Below are positions 1-7,253 of a stretch of 13,676 nucleotides of DNA, piece after piece. Source of the stretch: Clostridia bacterium (GTDB taxonomy: Bacteria; Bacillota; Clostridia; CAKSNL01; HGM11501). Within the stretch, counting starts at the first letter, position 1. Each line of letters starts with the position of its first letter. The stretch spans positions 1-13,676 of the forward strand of contig JAUNRD010000004.1 of the NCBI GenBank assembly GCA_030535815.1. The letters are read 5' to 3'. The position numbers and the translations under genes were made by a program. The notes below the pieces were generated by a model that was not told where the DNA came from, made no database searches, and saw only the letters and a list, made by a program, of their open reading frames with translations.

Positions 1-511
1 GGGAGTTGCAGGTGCAGCAGGAGTTGCGGGCTTTGCTGCGCCCTTCTGGTTTGAAATGGTCTTTGCTGCAGCTTCGTCTGTGATTAATGCAAGCTCTCCG
101 ATTTCCCATTCGCCCCAGTTATCATTGCTCTTCTGAGAAGAAAGAGAAATGTACTTGGCTGTGATTTCTTTTCCGAAATAATAATCATCAAACCAGTACT
201 GGCTGTTTGCACTTCTTGTGTTTGCAACATCTGTCCATGTTTTTCCACGCACGGATACCGGAAAACTTCTGCTCAGTGGGGAATGCTATCTGGATTGTGC
301 CCTTAAGCTTTGCACCGAAGTCATTTCTTGTTCCGTCAACAAGATTAGCAGTGGTGCCTGCATATGCGCCCTTTTCTCCGCCTTCGTATGTAATTGTTGC
401 GCCTGTTATTTTCTTTGCGCCCTTCATATCTTCTGTGCCGATTTCAGCAGCAAATACGGATGCGCTCATTATCATAACAAGTGCTAAGATTAATGCTAAA
501 GTCTTTTTCAT
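1..511 (-). pseudogene. Secreted discoidin-like protein, apparent frameshift, 3' end outside window
   Basis: The ATG at 511 follows a strong AGGAGG site (about 521-526) and begins a signal peptide of about 22 residues (MKK, a hydrophobic core, then SVFAAE). The mature part reads as the first half of an F5/8 type C (discoidin) fold: an 'LVDGTRNDFG' segment, then 'IQIAFPTEQKFSGI'. After that, the starting frame turns into a Cys/Lys-rich tail that stops near 188. A different minus-strand frame continues the fold from about 257 to position 1, with 'VRGKTWTDVANTRS', 'YWFDDYYFGKEITAKYISL' and 'GEWEIGELALITDEA', followed by a Pro/Ala-rich linker open to the window edge. One extra base or two missing bases at about 245-262 would join the halves. 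This may be a true pseudogene or a sequencing error. It lies downstream of cassette A but has its own promoter. The type of binding domain is likely; the ligand is unknown. Confidence 0.72.
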
Positions 512-547
512 ATAAGTTTCCTCCTATTATGCATTATGGTATAGTAT

Positions 548-577
548 ATTATAGCACAACAAGTCCCTTTTTCACAA
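548..577 (-). promoter_or_regulatory. Sigma-A-type promoter for the gene at 1-511
   Basis: On the minus strand, TTGTGA (577-572) is followed by an 18-nt spacer and a perfect TATAAT (553-548). TG at 556-555 in front of the -10 gives an extended -10. A-rich runs lie upstream at about 580-594 and could act as an UP-like element. The start codon is about 37 nt downstream of the -10, with AGGAGG between. The preceding operon has a terminator at 651-684, so this promoter would make the gene an independent unit. Confidence 0.7.
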
Positions 578-650
578 TCTTTTTTTGCTTTTTTATACCG
601 CTTTTCTTGCTTTTCGTCATATTGCACAAACCAAACCTTATCTTTTTGTG

Positions 651-684
651 AAAAATTACACCCGCAACAGCTGTGCGGGTGTAA
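651..684 (-). terminator. Intrinsic terminator of the cassette A operon
   Basis: A perfect 11-bp inverted repeat, TTACACCCGCA (656-666) and TGCGGGTGTAA (674-684), encloses a 7-nt loop. On the minus strand it is followed by a T tract (651-655). It begins 8 nt after the TAA at 692-694, so it is well placed to end the transcript carrying the discoidin gene. Confidence 0.88.
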
Positions 685-691
685 TTCATAC

Positions 692-3424
692 TTATTTTTC
701 TATGGTAATTGTCTGTGTTGCGCCATCCCAGCCTACTGTGTATCCGAGACGCTCGGATACAAATCTTAAAGGAATGAAGGTTCTTCCGTTTTCGATTCTG
801 GGTGCAATGGCAGAGGTGTATCTTATGCCGTTTACCCATACACGGTTATTTTCAATCTGGAACTCGATTACAGTTCCGCCCGATGCCACGGTTATTTTCT
901 TGTTTTCGCCGTGCCAGGTAACTTCAGCTCCCATCTCCTCAAAGAGACCGCGAAGGGGAATCATTGTGGTTCCCTCAACAATAAAGGGCTCAACGTCTAT
1001 TGTCTTTACTCTGCTCTCCTCGCCCTTTGATACACTAATATCCTTTGAGCCTATCTGAAGAGTATAGCATTCCTTTTCCCCGGAAAGACGGGCAAGCTGA
1101 TCATTTTCGCTTTCGTAGAACTGAACGTCCGCACAGGTGGCGTGGGCACTTGCCTTGCTGCCTCCGTCATTGGTTGTAACAAGGATATCTATACGGAAAT
1201 ATCTTGTGGTTATGGGCTCATAGAAGGGAATCCTCATAAAGTTGAAGGACTTATACTGGGTGGGGTTAAGAACATAGCTATCCACAAAGTCATAATTTTC
1301 TCCGTCCGCTGATGTGCTTATTTCAAACTCAACCCAGTGACCGCTTAAAAAGCCCTGACCTCTCGGCATAAATCCGAAGCCCGAAAGAGTGTATTCCTTT
1401 CCGAGGTCATACTCAAGATAAGCAGGCATTACCTTTTTATTGAAGCCCTCAGTTGAGCCGTCCTCGTTTCTGTACTGAGTGTGCCATACGGAATATTCAT
1501 TCTGGTCAATGGTCTTGATTGCAGTTGAGTGCATATCGTTGGCGTTTTCAAAGGGATAGGGCTGTTCGCTACTTGCCTCTACCTTAACCTCGCTTCTGTC
1601 TATGGGAAGCATTTTATAGTCGCCGTAGTTATCTCTCATTTCCGCCACAGTTACTGTCTCTTTATAAAGAGTGGGCTTAAGCACGCGGATTTCCGATGCA
1701 ACGGCATAGTTACTCATAGAGTCCACAATTACAAGCTTTATTGCCTTTGCTTTAACATTTCTGCTCATTGCAAGCTCGCAGGGTGTTCTTCTCTGGTCCT
1801 TTGTTGTGGTTCCGCCGTAGGAGAAGGTGAAATCCTCAACCGCGGGATAGAAGTTTTCGCCGTCATCAGACACATATAAGCTTACGATTTTGAATATACC
1901 CGCACTGCTCTGGGATTCGTCTCTGGGGTAATATCTGATGCCGGAAACCTCGGTTTCCTCGGGGAAGGTTATGATATAGTCAAAGGGGTTCATATCATGG
2001 GAAACGATTTTTCCGTCCTCAACCACGTAAGCAGAATGCCAGAAGGTAGCAAGGCTGCCGTCCATGGCAAGCTCCGGCTTTGTCATTGCGCTGGAGGCTG
2101 TTACCTTCCAGTCTGCGCCGGGAGTCATTTCGTCTTCTTCATACTCTGCCTTTGCCGTTTCTATTGGCTTTGTCTCTTCCTTGGTTTCTTCCTTTTTATC
2201 GGAGGCTGATGCTCCGCCGATTCCTGTGGTTGCATCAATTTCCGTTGCGGTAAGCTTAACAGATGATACCTCGGCTGTCTTTAATTTTTCGTCACTCTTA
2301 AGGAGTGAAAGCTCTGCCATTGTGCCGAAATCGCCGACGCCTTCGGTAATTGTAAGCCTTACGGCTTTCACCTTTACGTTGGAATCAAACTTAACTGTTC
2401 TTCCGACTTCACGGTCGGAAAATGAAGGATTGTAAGAAAGCTTTACATCACCAAGCTTTGTATAGGTGCTTCCGTCTTCGGAAATTTCAATACCCATCGC
2501 CTTTACAACGCCTGCTGTGCTTCCGCCGAGTCTGGGATAATAGCGTATACCCGATATTTCCGTCACATCGGGAAGTGTAAGATTGAAGGTATAGGGCATC
2601 GGATCTTTCGCTGTTATGGTAGAGCCCTCTGCGGTGTAGCCTGAATGCCAGATGGTGTCAATGTTTCCGTCGATGGCGTTTTCCGCCTTCTGCGCCACGC
2701 TGGAAGCTTCCGCCGCCCAGCCCGATTTATCGGTGATTTCGTCCTTTACCTTGCCGCTGTCGGCACCTGCGCCGCCAACTGCGGCAGAGCCAACTTCCTT
2801 TGCGATATTCTGTGTTTCAACGCCGTTTTCCATTGCAGGAATTACGGTTTTTGCAAGCTTTACTGTTTTCACATCTGCGCTTGAAAGACTATCCTTCTTT
2901 TTAAGAAGGGAAAGCTCCGCCATTGTGCCGAAATCGCTGTAGCCCTTTACAACGTCAAACTTCAACGCCTTTATTTTTACATTTGCCGTAAAGTCAACTG
3001 TTTTTCCACCTTCACGGTCGGAATATGCGGGATTGTACTGAAACTTAACCTGTCCCATTTCGGTGTAGTTTTCACCGTCTTCGGAAATGTATACTATGAT
3101 ATCGTAAAATGTACCTGCAACTCTTCCGCCGAGTCTGGGATAATAACGGAAGCCCGAAACTTCGGTTACATCGGGAAGTGTAAGGGTAACTGTATAGGGC
3201 ATAGGGTCCTTTGCCGTAACCTGACCGCCCTCTGCGGTGTAACCCGAATGCCAGATGGTGTCAATATCACCGTCGATGGCACGTTCTATTGCCTGAATCT
3301 GGCTTGTCGCCTTAATAGTCCAGCCATCTTTTGAAATTTCATCATCAGCTGCGAAAGACGAAAGGGCAAAAACTGATGAAAGTATTAAGGATAATGCAAA
3401 GATTAAAGATAATATTTTTTTCAT
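692..3424 (-). CDS. Secreted four-discoidin-domain (CBM32-like) protein with C-terminal stalk domain, cassette A
   Basis: This is a 910-residue exported protein, probably a multivalent carbohydrate binder. A signal peptide covers about 1-26. Four discoidin/F5-8C-like domains follow at about 31-177, 233-377, 437-585 and 612-771. The first three carry a 'DG..x.T.WHS.Y' motif and a 'SG.RYYPR' motif; the fourth has 'VWHTQY' and 'GFMPRG'. Acidic or Ala/Gly-rich linkers separate them. Residues about 785-910 match the PF07833 stalk repeat ('MIPLRGLFEEMG', 'FIPLRFVSERLG', 'GWDGATQTITIE'). No catalytic motif, LPXTG, SLH or dockerin was seen. A GTG at 3433 is in frame, but it lies within the GGAGGG ribosome binding site, so the ATG at 3424, 8 nt from that site, is the better start. 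The gene sits 14 bp after the enzyme gene, is probably translationally coupled to it, and is a paralog of the gene at 8556-11261. The ligand is unknown. Confidence 0.88.
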   Translation of the reverse strand: MKKILSLIFALSLILSSVFALSSFAADDEISKDGWTIKATSQIQAIERAIDGDIDTIWHSGYTAEGGQVTAKDPMPYTVTLTLPDVTEVSGFRYYPRLGGRVAGTFYDIIVYISEDGENYTEMGQVKFQYNPAYSDREGGKTVDFTANVKIKALKFDVVKGYSDFGTMAELSLLKKKDSLSSADVKTVKLAKTVIPAMENGVETQNIAKEVGSAAVGGAGADSGKVKDEITDKSGWAAEASSVAQKAENAIDGNIDTIWHSGYTAEGSTITAKDPMPYTFNLTLPDVTEISGIRYYPRLGGSTAGVVKAMGIEISEDGSTYTKLGDVKLSYNPSFSDREVGRTVKFDSNVKVKAVRLTITEGVGDFGTMAELSLLKSDEKLKTAEVSSVKLTATEIDATTGIGGASASDKKEETKEETKPIETAKAEYEEDEMTPGADWKVTASSAMTKPELAMDGSLATFWHSAYVVEDGKIVSHDMNPFDYIITFPEETEVSGIRYYPRDESQSSAGIFKIVSLYVSDDGENFYPAVEDFTFSYGGTTTKDQRRTPCELAMSRNVKAKAIKLVIVDSMSNYAVASEIRVLKPTLYKETVTVAEMRDNYGDYKMLPIDRSEVKVEASSEQPYPFENANDMHSTAIKTIDQNEYSVWHTQYRNEDGSTEGFNKKVMPAYLEYDLGKEYTLSGFGFMPRGQGFLSGHWVEFEISTSADGENYDFVDSYVLNPTQYKSFNFMRIPFYEPITTRYFRIDILVTTNDGGSKASAHATCADVQFYESENDQLARLSGEKECYTLQIGSKDISVSKGEESRVKTIDVEPFIVEGTTMIPLRGLFEEMGAEVTWHGENKKITVASGGTVIEFQIENNRVWVNGIRYTSAIAPRIENGRTFIPLRFVSERLGYTVGWDGATQTITIEK

Positions 3425-3433
3425 TTTTTTCAC

Positions 3434-3441
3434 CCTCCTTA
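3434..3441 (-). promoter_or_regulatory. Shine-Dalgarno overlapping the upstream stop codon (TAAGGAGG), cassette A
   Basis: The TAA of the enzyme gene (3441-3439) is the first part of TAAGGAGG, which fully complements the conserved 16S rRNA 3' end. The ATG of the discoidin gene lies 9 nt further on. Ribosomes ending on the enzyme would be positioned to restart, suggesting translational coupling. The site also decides the start: it overlaps the alternative GTG at 3433. Confidence 0.8.
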
Positions 3442-6090
3442 TATAAGCTCTGCCGCACGAAGTGCCGCCGCTTCATCAATTTCAGTTCCGAAAGCATAGA
3501 TGCCGTTACCAAGATTCTTTACCTCATAGCCAAGTGTATCAAAGAGGAAGGTTACGGGAACGTATGCGATTCCGTCAACATCAACTACGGGATTTGAAAG
3601 TGTTATATCAACACCGTCCGCCACACCGGAAAGGGTGTTAAGTGTTGTGTAGAAAAGACCTTTCTTTGAATCAATTTTAAAGAAGCTTCTGTAGCTTTCA
3701 TAAATTGTTCTTGTTGTGCCGTAGCCTATTGCATCCTTAAGCATTGTGTAAGGAACATAAGCCGTTCCGTTAATTTCTCTTACGCCGTAGGCGGTATTTG
3801 CTTCAAAGGCATCCATAACACCGCCACGGATAACCGCCTTGCTTGATCCTACCTTTACAACGGTTGTGTTTTTAAGGAGCGCTCTGTCAGCATCCGTCAC
3901 ACATCTTTCGGGAATTTCGGTATATACATAGTTGAATCTGCTTGCGGGAGCGCATATGCCTGTAACATAGAAATTAAGAATGTCTGAATCGTCGGAATTG
4001 TCAGCCCACTTAAATTCGATGTCGGTTACATCTCCTATTCCGACTAATGCTTTTGCCACCTTTATCTGAAGATTATTGCCGGAAAGAGCCTGCTCTGATG
4101 AACCGATGGCGTTCCATGTGCCGTTAAAGCTGTAAACATCGGTATTTACAATTTTGTAATCATAGCCTTCCCAGCCTGTCGCGTGATTTCTGTCAGCGTC
4201 AATGTAGAGTGCCATCCAGTTATTGCCCGAAGGTGCGGTAATATCCTTTTCGCAGGTAGCTGAAAACCAGATAAATTCATCGTTTCTTGCAACCTTGCTT
4301 GTTTTTATATTGTTTCTTGCAGTTTTATTTACATAGTGATTTTTTCCGTAGCCTGCCGCATCACGGTCGTATACCCCGCGTACGTTGTAGAAAGCGGGTG
4401 CCACATTATCCCAGGATGCGGGATTTGCCATATCAATGGTGGTTTTTTCACTTGCAATGGGTGCGGGACGAACGCCCTTCCACTTACGGATGGCGTCAAC
4501 CATCAGCATATATCCGCTGTCACGGTTCCCGCCCTTTGCAAGGGCAAGGTCACGGGTGTTAACCTGGTCAAAATGGTCAATAAAGGAATTTTTGAATTTA
4601 CCTGAGTAGTTTTCCTGTCTTCCCACGGTCCATTCGTTCCAGCTTGAAATCAGCATAATTCTTGCATCGGTTTCAAGGGCGCCTGATACCTGCTCTTCAA
4701 AGAAGTAGTTATACTTATATGCATCGGCATCCCAGATGTGTCCGAAGGTTTCGGTGTAGTTTTTGCCTCTTGCGGTTTTATATCCCATGGGAACAAGCTG
4801 TTCCGTTTCGATGGACTTGTTGCAGCCGCCCGCAACTGTTACGGTTTCAGATTTTCCTTCAGAGTCCACTCCATAGGTCTTCATAGGATATTTTTCAATG
4901 ATAGACCATTTGTCGGTTTTATCGGAAAGTGTATCGTTCCAGTCTCCCTCGATTCCGCGGAAGGTGAAGAAATCAAGAATTTCTTCGGTTAATTTAACAT
5001 CCTCGGGATCATTTTCGTTAAGATAACGCTCCATTGATTCCTGATGTCCCATCAAAAGGGGCTTGCCCTCGTGATAATACCACAAATCCTCGTAGTAGCC
5101 GGGCTTGTAGAAGGTACGGTACATATAGAAAAGCATGGTTTTTGCATTTTCCGTGGGATATGCCATATTACATGCCAGAGTAAATTTTGGCACATCCACG
5201 CCATCTAGCTTAGCGTCACGGAACGCCTGGCAAAATACCTCCATATTGCGGCGGAAAACCGCAATTCCGTTGGTATCGTCAAAGAACAAAAAGTCTACCC
5301 CTGCCTCACTTAAAAGCTCCGCATCCTTTCTGTATACCCAGTAGTCGTTGCCCGCATAAAATCCGTATAAGGGCTCATCCCAGAAATACTCGGTCTTGCC
5401 CTTGGGCCACGCAGGATGAAGATATCCGTCTTCCTTATATGCATCGGGATGCTGAAGCTGGAAGGTTGAGTTATTTATAACCGCCTCGTTCTCCTCGTGT
5501 CCTGTATTCCATATCCAGTAAAATAAGCCGACTTCCTTACCTTCCTTAACGCCGCCGACTTCGGAATAATCGGCAACGGCACGACCAAGCTCGCTTGTTC
5601 CTGCCCAGGTGTCGGAAAAGTCGTCAATTACCGGCGCAGTTACGGGCGTATAGCCTTCTCTTTCGGTAATTCTTTCGTCGGACAGTGATATTTCAAAAAT
5701 ATCCGATGCGCCGGCAGGACCGTAGGTTGAAATTATGTATAAGTCGTGCTTGCCCGTAACCGATACGTTACAGCCAAACTCGTTCTTGCCTTCCTTATAA
5801 AGGTCAATCTCACCTATAATTTCGCCCGTGGGCTTGTCGATTCTCACCTCAAAAAGGTCACCGCTCCAGCCCGAGGTCCAGTTTGCCTCCGCCGTCATTC
5901 TCACGGACTTTACATCCGTAAAGTCAACGGAGGGAAAATATACATAGTTCCCTTTTTGCATTTCAAGAATGCCGGAGGTTAATTTTGCCCCTTCCGTTTT
6001 TTCAACGGTAAGAGGAGTTTTTGCCGCAAATGCATTGACAGCCGATATCGCCATAACAATGCAAAGGGCAATAGCAAGTACTTTTTTCAT
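3439..6090 (-). CDS. Secreted multidomain glycoside-hydrolase-like protein (GH71/GH99-like barrel, CBM6- and CBM9-like modules), cassette A
   Basis: This is an 883-residue exported protein. The signal peptide covers about 1-22. A CBM6-like beta-sandwich spans about 28-138 ('FEVRIDKPTGEIIGEI', 'KHDLYII'). A probable TIM-barrel catalytic region spans about 156-540, with 'VGLFYWIW' (187-194), 'FWDEPLYGFY' (236-245), 'FFDDTNG' (269-275), 'LWYYHEGKPLL' (336-346), 'FRGIEGDW' (377-384) and 'SSWNEWT' (482-488). A CBM9-like module spans about 549-725 ('NNWMALYIDADRNHATGW'). A degenerate stalk domain spans about 740-870. The barrel resembles the broad GH71/GH99-like group, where a closing 'WNEW' motif also occurs, but the EWHE motif of characterised GH99 enzymes was not found, so the reaction and substrate are open. 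Candidate acids are E239, D271/D272, E381 and E486, all kept in the paralog at 11275-13676. AAGGAG (6098-6103) precedes the ATG. The start lies 42 bp downstream of the permease gene, with no promoter seen between. Confidence 0.82.
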   Translation of the reverse strand: MKKVLAIALCIVMAISAVNAFAAKTPLTVEKTEGAKLTSGILEMQKGNYVYFPSVDFTDVKSVRMTAEANWTSGWSGDLFEVRIDKPTGEIIGEIDLYKEGKNEFGCNVSVTGKHDLYIISTYGPAGASDIFEISLSDERITEREGYTPVTAPVIDDFSDTWAGTSELGRAVADYSEVGGVKEGKEVGLFYWIWNTGHEENEAVINNSTFQLQHPDAYKEDGYLHPAWPKGKTEYFWDEPLYGFYAGNDYWVYRKDAELLSEAGVDFLFFDDTNGIAVFRRNMEVFCQAFRDAKLDGVDVPKFTLACNMAYPTENAKTMLFYMYRTFYKPGYYEDLWYYHEGKPLLMGHQESMERYLNENDPEDVKLTEEILDFFTFRGIEGDWNDTLSDKTDKWSIIEKYPMKTYGVDSEGKSETVTVAGGCNKSIETEQLVPMGYKTARGKNYTETFGHIWDADAYKYNYFFEEQVSGALETDARIMLISSWNEWTVGRQENYSGKFKNSFIDHFDQVNTRDLALAKGGNRDSGYMLMVDAIRKWKGVRPAPIASEKTTIDMANPASWDNVAPAFYNVRGVYDRDAAGYGKNHYVNKTARNNIKTSKVARNDEFIWFSATCEKDITAPSGNNWMALYIDADRNHATGWEGYDYKIVNTDVYSFNGTWNAIGSSEQALSGNNLQIKVAKALVGIGDVTDIEFKWADNSDDSDILNFYVTGICAPASRFNYVYTEIPERCVTDADRALLKNTTVVKVGSSKAVIRGGVMDAFEANTAYGVREINGTAYVPYTMLKDAIGYGTTRTIYESYRSFFKIDSKKGLFYTTLNTLSGVADGVDITLSNPVVDVDGIAYVPVTFLFDTLGYEVKNLGNGIYAFGTEIDEAAALRAAELI
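4105..4228 (-). repeat. Near-identical DNA block shared with 11941-12064
   Basis: This stretch lies within the CBM9-like module. Compared by eye with 11941-12064, it differs at 7 of 124 positions and needs no gap. Other parts of the two enzyme genes, such as the segment encoding residues about 410-440 here, are clearly more diverged. Recent duplication, gene conversion or strong constraint could explain it. Confidence 0.8.
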
Positions 6091-6111
6091 ATTTTTACTC
6101 CTTCCATATAT

Positions 6112-6130
6112 AAACAGCCTTCGGCTGTTT
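6112..6130. terminator. Intercistronic hairpin between permease and enzyme genes
   Basis: AAACAGCC (6112-6119) and GGCTGTTT (6123-6130) form an 8-bp stem with a 3-nt loop. It starts just after the permease TAA (6133-6135). Read on the minus strand, the trailing run is the weak TTTATATAT, so termination would probably be partial. Read on the plus strand, the T run is strong (6128-6134), which would stop antisense transcription. It may tune read-through into cassette A or protect the upstream mRNA end. Confidence 0.5.
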
Positions 6131-6132
6131 TT

Positions 6133-7089
6133 TTACATTCCGAACCACTTATTAACCAGCATAAATATAAGAGGAATGGTAAGGCAGGATAAAAGGTGTG
6201 AAACCACTGCCATACCTGCCGCCTTTGAGGTATCCTTTCCGTAGGCGCTTGGAATTACAACGGTATTTAAGCCAAGAGGCATTGAAAGCGCACAAACTGC
6301 ACATATAAACACCGTTTCATCAAAGGGAATGAATTTGGCAAGTCCTAAAAATACCAGCGGAATAATTATAAGCCTTATAAAGGTTGCCGCATAAATTTTA
6401 CCATCCATAAAGGTTTTCTTCATATCAATGGAGGAAACCGTGATACCCGTAAGAAGCATTGCAACAGGGCTCATACAGTCGCCTGATACCGTGATTACTC
6501 TTGCTATAAAGCTTTCTTCGTTCCAGGGTATGGGTGCAAGCCCTATAATCATACCGATTATCATTGCAATGAACATAGGATTCAAAAAGGATTTGAGGCT
6601 TTCTGAAAAGCTTCTCTTTTCGCCGCTTCCGCCGATTAAAAGCGCGGGAACGCCCCAGAGATAAATCATTATCCATAAGGGCAGGGTGAAAATTATGTAA
6701 TTCAAGAAAAGTTCTTCAGGGAAAAGTGCCTTAACCACGGCATTACCCATAAAACCGAAGTTTGCAAAGGCAAGACCGTAGGTGAAAATGTTCTGCTCAT
6801 ACTTATCCTTTGTTATAAGCTTTGATGTAAATGTGGCAACAGGCATCATAATAAGTATCATTATAAAGCTTATGCCGAAAACCTTTCCCGCCTGTCCTAT
6901 TTTATTTACGGTGAAGTTGTTTATAAAGGTTCCCATTACAAGGGCGGGGACAAAAAGGTTGTTTTCAAGCTTGGATAAAACCGTTGCCGAGTTGTCGGGA
7001 ATGATTTTGAATTTCCCTAAAATGTAGCCTATTACAATGAAGGCGAAAAGAAATGCTGTCTGATTTAATGTTGATAAAAATCCGTCCAT
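6133..7089 (-). CDS. AEC (auxin efflux carrier) family permease
   Basis: This is a 318-residue integral membrane protein, about the usual size for AEC-family carriers (PF03547), which include malate/organic-acid permeases. About ten hydrophobic segments are visible, among them roughly 8-25, 68-87, 100-120, 128-152, 167-186, 198-219, 232-252 and 290-312. Family-like features are the N-terminal 'IGYILGKF', the 'FANFGFMGNAVVKALF' stretch (108-123), and a late 'MPLGLNTVVIPSAYG' followed by a 'SHLLSCLTIPL' helix. The substrate cannot be read from sequence. The open frame extends 25 codons further upstream, but that part crosses the promoter. AAAGGAAG (7096-7103), 6 nt before the ATG at 7089, fixes the start. 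It has a consensus promoter and lies immediately upstream of the cassette A enzyme, so the three genes probably form one operon. Confidence 0.88.
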   Translation of the reverse strand: MDGFLSTLNQTAFLFAFIVIGYILGKFKIIPDNSATVLSKLENNLFVPALVMGTFINNFTVNKIGQAGKVFGISFIMILIMMPVATFTSKLITKDKYEQNIFTYGLAFANFGFMGNAVVKALFPEELFLNYIIFTLPLWIMIYLWGVPALLIGGSGEKRSFSESLKSFLNPMFIAMIIGMIIGLAPIPWNEESFIARVITVSGDCMSPVAMLLTGITVSSIDMKKTFMDGKIYAATFIRLIIIPLVFLGLAKFIPFDETVFICAVCALSMPLGLNTVVIPSAYGKDTSKAAGMAVVSHLLSCLTIPLIFMLVNKWFGM

Positions 7090-7123
7090 AATCTGCTTCC
7101 TTTCAATTAAACGTGTACCTTTT

Positions 7124-7152
7124 ATTATAGTATAATTCTGTTTTTTTGTCAA
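7124..7152 (-). promoter_or_regulatory. Consensus sigma-A promoter for the permease-cassette A operon
   Basis: On the minus strand, TTGACA (7152-7147), a 17-nt spacer and TATAAT (7129-7124) match the consensus exactly. The expected transcript start is near 7117, giving a leader of about 28 nt with AAAGGAAG before the ATG at 7089. It is the only promoter seen upstream of the permease, enzyme and discoidin genes of cassette A. Confidence 0.88.
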
Positions 7153-7191
7153 CATAAGCACCAAGTGATAAATTAAAATGCCGATAAATCA

Positions 7192-7220
7192 TTGACAAGC
7201 TTTTTGTATAATGTTATAAT
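7192..7220 (+). promoter_or_regulatory. Consensus sigma-A promoter for the PrsW-type gene
   Basis: TTGACA (7192-7197), a 17-nt spacer and TATAAT (7215-7220) match the consensus exactly. A second TATAAT at 7207-7212 is too close to the -35 (9 nt) to pair with it. AAAGGAAG (7239-7246) lies 7 nt before the ATG at 7254. The promoter diverges from the one at 7124-7152, with 39 bp between the two -35 boxes. No clear operator palindrome was seen between them. Confidence 0.88.
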
Positions 7221-7253
7221 TTTTGTATCCAACAAAAGAAAGGAAGATGAAAA

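Noticed and set aside
185..262. Programmed frameshifting in the discoidin-like gene
   Set aside because: No slippery heptamer, RF2-like CUU-UGA site or supporting hairpin was seen near the shift.
585..1058. Plus-strand open frame of 157 codons
   Set aside because: It is antisense to the discoidin gene and its terminator, has no ribosome binding site or recognisable domain, and reads as the shadow of a well-supported minus-strand gene.
2064..2435. Plus-strand open frame of 123 codons within the discoidin gene
   Set aside because: Ser/Val/Phe-rich composition is typical of the reverse complement of the repeat coding sequence; no start signal.
692..3424. Long internal DNA repeats as a CRISPR array or mobile element
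   Set aside because: The repeats are about 450-600 nt, in frame, and encode diverged discoidin domains; there are no short spaced repeats, transposase or terminal inverted repeats.
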